The notes beneath the pieces were generated by a model that was not told the origin of the DNA, did not search any database, and was given only the letters and a program-made list of their open reading frames with translations. This document shows, in pieces, positions 34,214 to 42,945 of a stretch of DNA of 64,000 nt (positions within the stretch are counted from its first letter, which is position 1; each line of letters starts with the position of its first letter). The stretch comes from Streptacidiphilus rugosus AM-16 (GTDB taxonomy: Bacteria; Actinomycetota; Actinomycetes; Streptomycetales; Streptomycetaceae): contig NZ_JQMJ01000004.1 of the NCBI RefSeq assembly GCF_000744655.1, positions 186,001 through 250,000 of the forward strand, written 5' to 3'. Made by a program: the position numbers and the translations under genes.

Positions 34214-34891
34214 ATGGGCACGGACGAAGCGAACGCCGTACGGAGCCGATCGGGCCCACGGCGCCCCACGGCAGGGACGCTCGTCCGACGGCTGGGTACC
34301 GCCGCGGCGAGCGCCGCGGGCGCGTGCGGATTATGGGCGGTCGTGCGCCTGGTCGCACGGACCTCCTTCTTCCGGCATGCCGAGTGGATCGATCTCCTGG
34401 GCGTGCTGGTGCTCCTCGGCGCCTGCTGCCTTCCCGGTCGCTTCTTCTCCGTGCGGTGGATCCTGGGCGTGCTGTGTCTGCTGGCGGTGCTGGTCCTCCA
34501 GAGGTCCGAGCTGGACCAGCAGGCGTTGCACACGCACGGTCGCGTCGAACACGTCACGGTGCTGGGGATCGGGGAGATCTCGGACGGCATGAGCGGCGGG
34601 TCCACCGAGGTCTACACCGTCTCCGTCCTCGACGGCCCACCGTTGGACCCGGTCCGGGGCGGCGCTCCCGGCGCCTGGCACTGGGCGGTGGGTGGCACCT
34701 ACGAGGTGACCGTCGACCCGCGTGGGCTGGCTTCGGCCGAGCGCGGCGGCGTCCCCGGCCCTCCGGTGCTGCAGCAGGCCTGCCAGGTCCCGCTCGTGCT
34801 CGCCCTGGCCGGGGCCCTGTGGCGACCGGCGCAGCGTCGCCTTCACCGCTGCCGCTCCGCCGAGCGGGGCCTTGAGGGACTGATGCGCTGA
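34214..34891 (+). CDS. Membrane protein of unknown function
   Basis: A 225-residue protein with two or three N-terminal membrane segments (ASAAGACGLWAVVRLV, LLGVLVLLGACCL, WILGVLCLLAVLVLQ), an outer beta-rich region (about 105-180) and a further hydrophobic stretch (VPLVLALAGALWRP). I recognise no domain. Its stop overlaps the start of the WD40 gene (TGATG), so the two are translationally coupled and may act together at the membrane. Confidence 0.75.
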   Translation: MGTDEANAVRSRSGPRRPTAGTLVRRLGTAAASAAGACGLWAVVRLVARTSFFRHAEWIDLLGVLVLLGACCLPGRFFSVRWILGVLCLLAVLVLQRSELDQQALHTHGRVEHVTVLGIGEISDGMSGGSTEVYTVSVLDGPPLDPVRGGAPGAWHWAVGGTYEVTVDPRGLASAERGGVPGPPVLQQACQVPLVLALAGALWRPAQRRLHRCRSAERGLEGLMR

Positions 34892-37200
34892 TGACGGGTG
34901 AGAGCGTGCACGGCCGGTCCGACAACCCGGGCGTCGAGGGTTCCGACCCTGAAGCCGGCGCCGTGGACGCGAACCTCCTTGATCCGGCGTTCCTGGTGCA
35001 CGCCGACCCCGAGGCGGTGCTCGACCGCCTGGATGCCGCCACCGGGCCGACCGAGCGGCTGGCGTCAGCGGTGTACCGGGCGTCGGCGCACCTGCACCGG
35101 GAGGCGGACCCAGGGGTGCGTCGGCAGCTGCTGGCGCTGGACGCCGCCCGCTACGGGGCACCGGAGCTGTCGGCGCGGATCACCGCCGTGCCGGTCGACG
35201 ACGGTGCGGACGGACGATGGGAGGTGGCCTGGGCCACCGGCAGCACGGTCGACCACCGCTTCCTCCGGGCGCTGATCGGCCACACCGAGCGCGTACGGCA
35301 GGTGGCGACGGGGATGCTCGGGGGCCGCACGGTCGCCGTCACCTGCAGCAGCGACGACCGCACGGTGCGGGTGTGGGACCTGGCCGCCGGGCGTCCCATC
35401 GGCGAACTCCTGATCGGCCAGGACGGCCAGGACGGCGAGGTCTGCGCGATCGCGACAGCCGCGGTGCGGGGCTGCCCGGTCGTCTTCGGCGGCAGCCGGG
35501 ACGGAGCCGTACAGATCTGGGACCTGACCACCGGACGCCCCGTCAGCGCACCCCTCACGGGCCACACCGAAGTCGTCACAGCGGTGGCGACCATGGTGTC
35601 GGACGGGCGCCCGCTCGGCGTCAGCGGCAGCCGGGACGGGACCGTGAGGGTCTGGGACCTGAACACAGGCCGCCCGGCCGGCGAGCCCCTCTCCCGCGGC
35701 CACGGCCCGGTGGAGGCGCTGGCGACGGGGATCGTGGACGGCCGCCCGGTCGCCGTCGCCGGCAACTGGGACGGGACCTTGCAGGTGTGGGACCCGGTCA
35801 CCGGTCTCCCGGTGGGCGAACCGCTGACCGGTCACAGCGCCGGGGTGTGGGCTTTGGCCACTGCGGTGGTGGACGGTTGTCCGGTGGCTGTCAGCGGGGG
35901 CCGGGACGGGACGGTGCGGACGTGGGGTCTCACCACCGGGCGCCCGTTCAGCGAACCCCTCACCGGCGACCCCGACGGGGCGCAGGCCTTGGCCACCGGG
36001 TCGGTGCGAGGTCGTCCTGTCGTGGTCGGTGGTGGCCGGGACGGGAGGGTGCGGGTGTGGGACCTCGCCACCGGGCGCCCCGTCGGCGGACCGATGGCCG
36101 GCCATGTCGACGGGGTGTGGGCGGCGGCCACCGCGGAGGTGAACGGTCGTCAGGTCGTGGTCACCGGCGGCAACGAGGACGGAGAAGTGCGCGTCTGGGA
36201 CCTGACGCCCGGTCGCCCCGTCGGCGCCCCGCGCATCGGTCACACCGACGTCGGGCGAGCCGTCGCCGACGCGGTGGTCGGCGGCCGCACCGTCGCGGTC
36301 ACCAGCAGCCGGGACGGGGTGGTGCGGGTGTGGGACCTGGCCACCGGCCGGCCCGTCGGCGAGCCCGTCCGCCACCCCCAGGTCGTGCAGGCGCTGGCCA
36401 CCGCCGAGGTGGACGGCCGCACGGTCGTCCTCACCAGCCGCTGGGAGGGAACCGTCCTGGTGTGGGACCTGGCCACCGGCGCACCCTTCGGGGAGCCCCT
36501 CGACGGCCACACCGGACCGGTCCGGTCACTGGCGACGACGCTGCCGGCGGGAACGCCGGTGGCCCTCGCCGGTGGTAGGGACGGGACGGTACGGGTGTGG
36601 GACCTGACCACCGGACGCCCGGCCTCTCCGCCCTTCACCGGCCACTACGGCGCGGTGGGGTCGGTGGCGACCGCAGTGGTGCGCGGTCGCCCCGTCGCGG
36701 TCACCGGGAGCTGGGACACGACGGTCCGGGTCTGGGACCTGGCCACCGGACGCCAGGTCGGCGAACCGCTCACCGGCGTCATCGGCTTGGTCAGGGCGAC
36801 GCCGATGGTGGTGGCGACCGCGGTGGTGGACGGCGGCCCGGTCGCCGTGACCGGGGGCCCGGACGGGACGGTGCGCATGTGGGACCTCGGCGCCGGCCGC
36901 CCCCTCCGCACCCTCCTCACCAGCGAGACCGACGAGATACTCGCGGTGACGACGGGAGCGGCGCACGGCCGTCCGGTCGCCGTCGCAGGCAGCCGGAACG
37001 GGACCGTGCGGGTCTGGGACCTGACCACCGGTCACCCCGTCGGGCATCCCCAGGCCTTTCCTGGCCCCGTCCACGCGCTGAAACTCACCCCGCATGGCCG
37101 GCTGGTGGTGGCCTTCGGTTGGGAGGTCGCCGTCCTGACCCCGATGACGCGGCCCGGCCTCCGGCCCACGCCCTCGCCACCCGCACCCGCCTCGTCCTGA
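34891..37200 (+). CDS. WD40-repeat protein, 13 repeats
   Basis: A 769-residue protein. After a 120-residue lead, about 13 WD40 units run to the C-terminus. Each has a version of the core DGTVRVWDLATGRPVGEPL and a spacing near 43-48 residues. Thirteen to fourteen units would make two seven-bladed propellers. The lead has no kinase, NACHT or peptidase motif. Repeats are similar at DNA level as well. It is coupled to the membrane protein before it. A scaffold or binding role is inferred. Confidence 0.88.
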   Translation: MTGESVHGRSDNPGVEGSDPEAGAVDANLLDPAFLVHADPEAVLDRLDAATGPTERLASAVYRASAHLHREADPGVRRQLLALDAARYGAPELSARITAVPVDDGADGRWEVAWATGSTVDHRFLRALIGHTERVRQVATGMLGGRTVAVTCSSDDRTVRVWDLAAGRPIGELLIGQDGQDGEVCAIATAAVRGCPVVFGGSRDGAVQIWDLTTGRPVSAPLTGHTEVVTAVATMVSDGRPLGVSGSRDGTVRVWDLNTGRPAGEPLSRGHGPVEALATGIVDGRPVAVAGNWDGTLQVWDPVTGLPVGEPLTGHSAGVWALATAVVDGCPVAVSGGRDGTVRTWGLTTGRPFSEPLTGDPDGAQALATGSVRGRPVVVGGGRDGRVRVWDLATGRPVGGPMAGHVDGVWAAATAEVNGRQVVVTGGNEDGEVRVWDLTPGRPVGAPRIGHTDVGRAVADAVVGGRTVAVTSSRDGVVRVWDLATGRPVGEPVRHPQVVQALATAEVDGRTVVLTSRWEGTVLVWDLATGAPFGEPLDGHTGPVRSLATTLPAGTPVALAGGRDGTVRVWDLTTGRPASPPFTGHYGAVGSVATAVVRGRPVAVTGSWDTTVRVWDLATGRQVGEPLTGVIGLVRATPMVVATAVVDGGPVAVTGGPDGTVRMWDLGAGRPLRTLLTSETDEILAVTTGAAHGRPVAVAGSRNGTVRVWDLTTGHPVGHPQAFPGPVHALKLTPHGRLVVAFGWEVAVLTPMTRPGLRPTPSPPAPASS

Positions 37201-37220
37201 ACCGGCTCGTCCTCACCGTG

Positions 37221-37295
37221 GCGGGGTTCTCCCGGGGCGGCCGGGCTCACGGCCTGAACCGTGCGATCGGCGTGCCGGCCCGGGACGAACCCCGC
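37221..37295. terminator. Long bidirectional terminator
   Basis: GCGGGGTTC plus TCCCGGG (37221-37236) pair with CCCGGGA plus GAACCCCGC (37279-37295), with one bulged base. It lies between the convergent WD40 and PI-PLC genes and probably ends both transcripts. Confidence 0.65.
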
Positions 37296-37321
37296 TGGCG
37301 CCGTGTCGGCTCGAGGTGACG

Positions 37322-38371
37322 TCAGCCGCGCGGCAACTGCTCCGCGAGGACGGACGGGAGGCCGGTCCAGTCGGAGGAGACGAAGGAGGCGTGGTCGGCG
37401 GCCAGCTTGGCGACGCGGGCGGCGGCGTCCGCGGCGGAGGGGGTGGTGTCGGAGATGGCCGGGTTGACGTTCTGGGCGTCGGTCATGACCAGGAGGTAGT
37501 GGTTGGTGTCGTACCAGGAGGTGTCGATGCCGCCGTCGACGAAGGCGTGGGCGTCGCCGTCGAAGACGACGAACCACGGGCGGAGCGTGCTGTCGCCGTA
37601 GCGGGTGCGGGGGTCGCCGGAGGCGGCGCCGAGGACGGAGGGGAAGATCTCCGCCTGGCCCAGCTGGCCGGCCGACTTGAGGGCGGAGAGGTGCTGGGCG
37701 TACTCGGTGTCGGTCCAGAGGTGGTCGAAGGGGTTGTTCATCTCGACGGTGCCGGGGATCGCCTCGATGACCACCTTGCCCGCCAGGGAGGCGCGGCTCG
37801 GCCAGTTGCCGGCGCGGGCGGCGGCGTCGAGCGAGGCGTAGCCGCCGAGGAGGTCGGCCGGGCGGTAGACGTCGCTGCCGAGGTGGGTGCGGATCAGCGT
37901 GTCGAGCTGGGTCGGACCGAGGCCGACGGTGGCGTCGAAGCCCGCCTTCATCTCCAGCTTGATCATGATCGGCGGGTGGCCGGGGTGCGCGGCGAGCCAG
38001 ATCCGGATGTCGTCGAGGCAGCTGCCCAGGTCCTTGTTGGCCCCGCCCTTGTAGAGGTCCGCGGCGGAGGCGGCGTCGACGCAGTTGTTGGAGTTGCCGA
38101 GCGGGTTGGTGTGGCTGACCTTCCACTCGTGCGTGATCGGGTCGACCCAGGTGTCCAGCTCGACCAGCGAGGTGCCGGAGTCCAGCGCCTGGGCCAGGAA
38201 GGGGAAGGCCGCCGTGTCGTTGTACGTGTTGTGCAGCCCGACGGAGCTGCCGCCGGCCAGCGAGAGCGCGCCGGTGTCGGTGGCGGCGGCCGAGCCGCTG
38301 GTGACGGCCAGCGGCAGCAGACAGGCTCCGGCGGCGAGGGCGAGCGACAGGGCACGGCGCGAGACGGACAT
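37322..38371 (-). CDS. Secreted PI-PLC-like phosphodiesterase
   Basis: A 349-residue secreted enzyme of the phosphatidylinositol-specific phospholipase C fold. The signal peptide covers about 1-30. Catalytic histidines H47 (GLHNTYND) and H87 (KVSHTN) and acidic residues E71/D73 (VELDTWVD) match the Ca2+-dependent subgroup. Further family features are MIKLEMK and VVIEAIPGT. It would cleave glycerophospho-linked lipids outside the cell. The ATG at 38371 is preceded by GGAGG. It diverges from the MmcQ gene. Confidence 0.88.
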   Translation of the reverse strand: MSVSRRALSLALAAGACLLPLAVTSGSAAATDTGALSLAGGSSVGLHNTYNDTAAFPFLAQALDSGTSLVELDTWVDPITHEWKVSHTNPLGNSNNCVDAASAADLYKGGANKDLGSCLDDIRIWLAAHPGHPPIMIKLEMKAGFDATVGLGPTQLDTLIRTHLGSDVYRPADLLGGYASLDAAARAGNWPSRASLAGKVVIEAIPGTVEMNNPFDHLWTDTEYAQHLSALKSAGQLGQAEIFPSVLGAASGDPRTRYGDSTLRPWFVVFDGDAHAFVDGGIDTSWYDTNHYLLVMTDAQNVNPAISDTTPSAADAAARVAKLAADHASFVSSDWTGLPSVLAEQLPRG

Positions 38372-38515
38372 CGGACCTCCGGGAACGGGCAGGGGGTGGA
38401 CGTCCGTCGAAGGTATCGGCCATCAATGGCGAGGACATGACCAATCGCGGAACTCGCCGCATCGCGCGCGCGGTCACTGCCGGGCGGCGAGCCCGCCCCC
38501 GGCTACCATGCACCC

Positions 38516-38914
38516 ATGGCCACCTGGGACGACGTCCGCCGATGCGCACTGGCCCTGCCCGGCACCAGCGAGAGGCCCTCGCGCGACCACGCGCACTGGT
38601 GGGTCGGCGGCAAGGGCTTCGTCTGGGAGCGGCCGCTGCGCCGATCCGACCTCGACGCGCTGGGCCTCCAGGCGCAGGAGGGGCCTGTGCTGGGCGCCAG
38701 GGTGGCGGACGAGGGCGTCAAAGCCGCGCTGATCAGCGGCGATCCCGACGTCTACTTCACCACGCCGCACTTCGACGGCTACCCGGCCGTGCTCGTGCGG
38801 CTCGACGCGATCGACGCGACGCAGCTGCGGGAGCTGATCACGGAGGCCTGGCTCACGCGCGCGCCGAAGCGGCTCGCCGCCGAGCATGTCGGCGACGCGG
38901 ACAAGCGTCCGTGA
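38516..38914 (+). CDS. MmcQ/YjbR-family protein
   Basis: A 132-residue small domain of the MmcQ/YjbR fold: MATWDDVRRCALALPGTSER at the N-terminus, PDVYFTTPHFDGYPAVLVRL in the middle, and LRELITEAWLTRAPKRLAAE at the end. These proteins have a CyaY-like fold and may bind DNA, but the role is not settled. A second, distinct member is encoded at 42946. It ends at a strong bidirectional terminator. Confidence 0.9.
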   Translation: MATWDDVRRCALALPGTSERPSRDHAHWWVGGKGFVWERPLRRSDLDALGLQAQEGPVLGARVADEGVKAALISGDPDVYFTTPHFDGYPAVLVRLDAIDATQLRELITEAWLTRAPKRLAAEHVGDADKRP

Positions 38915-38964
38915 GCCGCCCGGCGTTGAGCCGTCGTGTGTGAACGCAGTCTGCGGGTGCGGGG

Positions 38965-39007
38965 CCGGACGGCGGGACGCGAGGGGGATGGGCGTCCCGC
39001 CGTCCGG
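38965..39007. terminator. Bidirectional terminator, 16-bp perfect stem
   Basis: 38965-38980 pairs perfectly with 38992-39007 around an 11-base loop. It lies between two convergent genes and is one of the strongest hairpins in the window. Confidence 0.82.
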
Positions 39008-39015
39008 AGCGTGGG

Positions 39016-39600
39016 TCAGTTCCAGCGGCTGCGGCGGCGGCGCGGCTCTTCCTGCTCCAGCTCCAGCTCCGGAGCCGGCAGCGCGGCGACCTTGAGGGCG
39101 CGGGCGAGCTCGACGACCTCGTCGACGGGCCGGTTCAGCGCGGCGACCTGGAGCGCCTGCGACAGCGCACCGGACTGCTGGCCGCCCAGGGCCGCCACCA
39201 GCTGCACCACCTCGTCGATCGGCCGGCTCAGCACGGCGACCCGCAGGATGTCCTGACCGCGCGACAGCTGCTCCCCGCGCAGGGCGGCCAGCAGCTGCGA
39301 GAGTTCGTCGACCGGACGCCCGGCCGCTATGGCGCTGGCGGGGCTGGGGGTGGGGATCTCCCCGCCGGAGTCCAGCAGCTCGAAGAGCCTGGCCACCTCC
39401 TCCACCGGCCGTCCGGCCACGGCGATGTGGACGAGCGAGGCGGCCCAGTCCGCGCCGGGTTGGGGCGAGGGTTCCGTCTCCGCCGGAGGTCGGTCCGTGG
39501 CGGCGGAGCCGCCATCGGCCTTGGTCGTCCCGGAACCGAAGGCCCCGGACACGTCGGGGGCCTCGGGGGCGGTCGTTATGATCGAGATTGCGCGTGCCAC
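39016..39600 (-). CDS. Hypothetical protein with four RPxxE helical repeats
   Basis: A 194-residue cytoplasmic protein. Residues about 1-50 are low-complexity. Then four repeats follow about every 34 residues: GRPVEEVARLFELL, GRPVDELSQLLAAL, SRPIDEVVQLVAAL and NRPVDEVVELARAL. Each is preceded by a short hydrophobic segment (VHIAVA, ASAIAA, LRVAVL, LQVAAL). The pattern predicts an alpha-solenoid. The tail is acidic, then basic (RRRRSRW). It starts with GTG. No function is known to me. Confidence 0.7.
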   Translation of the reverse strand: MARAISIITTAPEAPDVSGAFGSGTTKADGGSAATDRPPAETEPSPQPGADWAASLVHIAVAGRPVEEVARLFELLDSGGEIPTPSPASAIAAGRPVDELSQLLAALRGEQLSRGQDILRVAVLSRPIDEVVQLVAALGGQQSGALSQALQVAALNRPVDEVVELARALKVAALPAPELELEQEEPRRRRSRWN

Positions 39601-39774
39601 GGTACGACTCCAGTGCTGTTTCTGCCTTGATCACAGGCGACCGCGCCGAGGGGACGGGCGACCGCCGCGTGCGCGGCCTCTCACCACGCCTGACCAGCGT
39701 CCCCGTCCCTCTCGCGGACCAACCACCCCGGAGCGCCATGTGGGGGAACGGCGTTGCCAAAGCTTTGCGCCGAT

Positions 39775-39804
39775 CGCGCGCCGCGGACGCCCCCGCGGCG
39801 CGCG
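39775..39804 (-). terminator. Hairpin after trpS
   Basis: A perfect 12-bp stem (39775-39786 with 39793-39804) with a six-base loop lies 44 bases after the trpS stop. The remaining bases from 39601 to 39848 show no gene. Confidence 0.62.
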
Positions 39805-39848
39805 CCACGGGCCTGCCGCCGGGCCGGGAACGCCGGTCGCCGCAGCGC

Positions 39849-40913
39849 TCAGTAGCGGCTGTTCATCGCCGTACGCACCTCGTCCAGCGTGGCCTCGGCG
39901 ACGGCTCCGGCCCGCTCGTTGCCGGCCCGCAGCACCGCGCGCAGGTAGCCGCGGTCCCGCGCCAGCTCGGCCCGGCGGGCCCGGATCGGGGCGAGGAAGC
40001 CGTTGACGGCCTCGGTCACCAGGCGCTTGAGCGCCGCCGCGCCCGCCGAACCGATCTCGTGCGCCACCTCCACGGGGTCGCGGTCCAGACACAGGGCGGC
40101 GAGCAGCACCAGCGAGGACACCTCGGGTCGGCCCTGCGGGTCGTAGGTGATGTTCCGGTCGATGTCCGTCCTGGCGCCCGCGAGGAGCCGCGCTGTCTCG
40201 TCCGCGTCGGCGGCGAGGGCGATCGCGTTGCCGCGGCTCTTGCTCATCTTGGCGCCGTCGGTCCCCAGCAGCAGCGGCGCCGCCGACAGCAGCGCCTCCG
40301 GCTCCGGGAAGAGGGGTGAACCCGGCTCGGTGTAGCGGTTGTTGAAGCGCCGGGCGACGGTGCGGGTGACTTCGAGGTGCGGCAGCTGGTCCTGCCCGAC
40401 GGGCACCACGTCGGCCTTGCAGAACAGGATGTCGGCGGCCTGGTGCACGGGGTAGGTGAACATCAGTCCGCTGACGGAGGCCTGGCGGGAGTGGCTGATC
40501 TCGTCCTTCACCGTCGGGTTGCGACGCAGCTCGCCGACGGAGACCAGGCTCAGGAAGGGCAGCAGCAACTGGTTCAGGGCCGGGATCGCGCTGTGCGTGA
40601 AGATCGTGGCCCGCTCGGGGTCGATCCCGACAGCGAGGTAGTCGAGCAGCAGTTCCTCGACGTGGCCGGGCAGGTCGTCGGCCACGTCCCGGTCGGTCAG
40701 CACCTGGTAGTCGGCGATCACCACGAAGAGATCCGCGCCGCGTGCCTGCAGCCGCACACGGTTGTCGAGGGTGCCGAAGTAGTGGCCGAGGTGCAGTCGG
40801 CCGGTGGGCCGGTCCCCGGTCAGCACGCGGACGGCGGGCCGGGTGGTCGAGACGGTCGCGGGGGCCGGTGCGGTGGCGGCGAAGGCGGCCGGGGCGGCGG
40901 TGAGAGTGGTCAT
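39849..40913 (-). CDS. trpS: Tryptophanyl-tRNA synthetase, attenuator-controlled type
   Basis: A 354-residue class I synthetase that charges tRNA-Trp. The signature motifs are HLGH at 41-44 and KMSKS at 222-226. The N-terminal 25 residues (Ala/Thr/Pro-rich) precede the catalytic domain. Streptomycetes carry two TrpRS enzymes; the inducible one (trpRS1, indolmycin-resistant) is controlled by a leader with Trp codons, and such a leader lies directly upstream here (41085-40994). I therefore think this is the inducible type, although resistance itself cannot be read from the sequence. ATG 40913 has AGGAG 6 bases upstream. Confidence 0.94.
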   Translation of the reverse strand: MTTLTAAPAAFAATAPAPATVSTTRPAVRVLTGDRPTGRLHLGHYFGTLDNRVRLQARGADLFVVIADYQVLTDRDVADDLPGHVEELLLDYLAVGIDPERATIFTHSAIPALNQLLLPFLSLVSVGELRRNPTVKDEISHSRQASVSGLMFTYPVHQAADILFCKADVVPVGQDQLPHLEVTRTVARRFNNRYTEPGSPLFPEPEALLSAAPLLLGTDGAKMSKSRGNAIALAADADETARLLAGARTDIDRNITYDPQGRPEVSSLVLLAALCLDRDPVEVAHEIGSAGAAALKRLVTEAVNGFLAPIRARRAELARDRGYLRAVLRAGNERAGAVAEATLDEVRTAMNSRY

Positions 40914-40993
40914 CGGGTGCTCCTGATCGGTTCGGGAGGTGGCGGGCCGCGTCGCGAACGGACCGCGGATCCACCCCGAGCCGGGGAACACCG

Positions 40994-41054
40994 AAGGGCC
41001 GTCCGAGACGAACGGCCCTTGGCATGCGTGAGGTCGGCCGCTCCTAGGAGGAGC
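40994..41054 (-). promoter_or_regulatory. Transcription attenuator of trpS
   Basis: On the minus strand a short hairpin (41054-41040, GCTCCT with AGGAGC) overlaps the last leader codons. It is followed by CGGCCG and then by a terminator hairpin in which AAGGGCCGT pairs with ACGGCCCTT (41020-40994). CGGCC can pair with GGCCG inside the terminator, giving a plausible antiterminator. A ribosome stalled at the Trp codons would block the first hairpin and favour read-through into trpS. Confidence 0.8.
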
Positions 41055-41085
41055 GCCACCAGCTCAGGCACGAAAGTCGATGCAT
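41044..41085 (-). CDS. trpS leader peptide with tandem Trp codons
   Basis: A 13-residue frame, MHRLSCLSWWRSS, ends in TAG 24 bases before the terminator hairpin. Residues 9 and 10 are consecutive Trp codons. Tryptophan is rare, so two in a row in a 13-residue peptide directly before a terminator and trpS is the hallmark of a ribosome-mediated attenuator. The ribosome binding site is weak. Confidence 0.85.
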   Translation of the reverse strand: MHRLSCLSWWRSS

Positions 41086-41223
41086 ACCGCAAGAGTAGCG
41101 CGTCGCCCTCGGTGGCGTCAGGGGACGGCTCGGCGCACGCGGAGGTGCAGGCCGCCCGGCCCGCGTGCACGCTGGAACCCGGTGACAGGGGGCGCAGCAG
41201 GCCGAAGGCCGGAGAGGTGAGTC

Positions 41224-41721
41224 ATGGCAGGCGAAGCGGTCTCGATCGACGTCGTGTCGGTGCTGAAGCCCGACGACCTGAACGTGGTCGTCGGGCAGTC
41301 CCACTTCATCAAGACCGTGGAGGATCTGCACGAGGCCCTGGTGGGCGTGAGCCCGCATCTGCGCTTCGGGCTGGCCTTCTGCGAGGCCTCCGGCCCGCGC
41401 CTGGTCCGCCGCTCAGGCAACGACCCGGAGCTGACCACCCTGGCCGCGGCGAACGCGACCGCGATCGGCGCCGGCCACTGTTTCGTGGTGCTGCTGCGCG
41501 AGGGCTTTCCGGTGAACATCCTGAACGCCGTCAAGGCCGTCCCCGAGGTCTGCGGCGTCTTCTGCGCCACCGCCAATCCCGTCCAGGTCCTCGTCGCCGT
41601 CACGGCGGCGGGCCGGGGCGTGATCGGCGTCGTCGACGGCGCGCCGCCGCTGGGCGAGGAGACCGAGCAGGACGTCGCCGACCGCAGGCAGCTGCTGCGC
41701 ACCATCGGCTACAAGCTCTGA
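41224..41721 (+). CDS. Adenosine-specific kinase-like protein
   Basis: A 165-residue protein of the family annotated as adenosine-specific kinase (COG1839). Features are VVSVLKPDDLNVVVGQSHFI at the N-terminus, LRFGLAFCEASGPRLVRRSG with a conserved Glu/Ala/Ser block, GHCFVVLLREGFPVNILNAV and FCATANPVQVLVA. These features are conserved across bacteria and archaea. The kinase activity is reported for few members. It diverges from the trpS leader and converges with the esterase gene. Confidence 0.88.
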   Translation: MAGEAVSIDVVSVLKPDDLNVVVGQSHFIKTVEDLHEALVGVSPHLRFGLAFCEASGPRLVRRSGNDPELTTLAAANATAIGAGHCFVVLLREGFPVNILNAVKAVPEVCGVFCATANPVQVLVAVTAAGRGVIGVVDGAPPLGEETEQDVADRRQLLRTIGYKL

Positions 41722-41754
41722 TCCCCCCGCCGCGCCCCCGCGACGGGGAGGGCG

Positions 41755-42915
41755 TCACGGAGCGGGGTCGGGCAGGTGGTCGCTGAGCCAGGTCAGCGCG
41801 GGCGGCAGCAGCCGGACCCAGGTGGTGAAGTTGTGGCCCCCGCTGGGCACCGTCGCCTCGGCGACCGTGGTGGGCGGACGGACCAGGGCCGCGAAGGCCT
41901 GCCCCTCCGCGTAGGCGCCGCCGTCCTGCTTGCTGCTGGCGAGCATCAACGAGACCGGTGGCGGCGGCAGATGGAGCAGCCGCCAGTTGAGGTCCGCCTC
42001 GTCGCGGCGCAGCGCGCTGCCGCCGAAGAGGTCTCCGGTGGTGATGTCGTGGGCGGCCTTGAAGTATCCGGAGAGCGAGGCGGCGGTGGTGTAGAGGGCG
42101 GGGTTGCGCATGGCCAGCTTGAGCGCGCAGTAGCCGCCGGTCGAGTCGCCGATCGCGCCCCAGCCGCGACCGCCGGTCTGCACCCGGTACGAGCCGGCGA
42201 CGTCCGTCGGGACGTCCGCGGTGAAGTAGGTCTCCGCCTGGGGACCGCCGGGGACGTCCTCGCACTCGCTGTCCCTCGGCATGGAGGGCGAGGGCCGCAT
42301 CAGCACCAGGATCATCGGCTTGATCTTCTGCTGCTGGATCAGGCCGAGGGCGATCGAGGGGTACTGGAGCTTGGTGACCAGGTTCTTGGCGTCGCCGGGG
42401 AACCCGGTCATGGCGACGACCACCGGGAACCGGTCCTTGGCGTGGGCGGGCTGGAAGTACTGCGGCGGGAGGTAGACGTATCCGTCGGTGGTGAGACCGC
42501 TGACGGCGCCAGGGATCCTGACCCGCTCCAGCCGGCCCGCCCGCTCGGGCGGGTCGACCCCGATCCCGGCCGTGCCGACGGTCTCCGTGCCCAGCACCTG
42601 CACCGCGCCGCGGGCCGGGGTCTCGGCCGCGCCGTGGACGCTGCCGGGCTGTGCGCCCAGCGCGACCGAGGCCGGCCCCGCGCGGCCGGTGCCGAGCAGG
42701 TCGGACCAGCTGCTGTAGAACGAGAAGTAGTTGTTCGCCAGCAGGGCCAGCGTGCACACCAGTGCCAGCTGGGTGGCCACGATCGTGCCGAGACGCCCCA
42801 GAACGGACCGCCAGCCGCGTCCGGCGAGCCGCGGCCACACCCAGACCGTGGCGGCCACCAGCAGCACGGTGAGCACGACGGAGAGGGCCAGGGTCCCTCC
42901 CCCGGTCAGTCCCAT
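41755..42915 (-). CDS. Membrane-anchored esterase (alpha/beta hydrolase, PF00756 type)
   Basis: A 386-residue protein. Two N-terminal membrane segments (LALSVVLTVLLVAATVWVWP and IVATQLALVCTLALLANNYF) lead to an extracellular alpha/beta-hydrolase domain from about residue 110. GAIGDSTGGYCAL contains the nucleophile serine (GxSxG), and SGGHNFTTW the catalytic histidine. This is the fold of esterase D and mycolyltransferases; in streptomycetes the natural substrate is not known. It is a single gene. Confidence 0.87.
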   Translation of the reverse strand: MGLTGGGTLALSVVLTVLLVAATVWVWPRLAGRGWRSVLGRLGTIVATQLALVCTLALLANNYFSFYSSWSDLLGTGRAGPASVALGAQPGSVHGAAETPARGAVQVLGTETVGTAGIGVDPPERAGRLERVRIPGAVSGLTTDGYVYLPPQYFQPAHAKDRFPVVVAMTGFPGDAKNLVTKLQYPSIALGLIQQQKIKPMILVLMRPSPSMPRDSECEDVPGGPQAETYFTADVPTDVAGSYRVQTGGRGWGAIGDSTGGYCALKLAMRNPALYTTAASLSGYFKAAHDITTGDLFGGSALRRDEADLNWRLLHLPPPPVSLMLASSKQDGGAYAEGQAFAALVRPPTTVAEATVPSGGHNFTTWVRLLPPALTWLSDHLPDPAP

Positions 42916-42945
42916 GCTGTGCCTCCCTCCCCCCGTCGACCGGGC

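Noticed and set aside
34891-37200. WD40 protein as a defence or signalling ATPase
   Set aside because: The 120-residue lead contains no Walker, kinase, peptidase or TIR motif, so there is no basis for such a claim.
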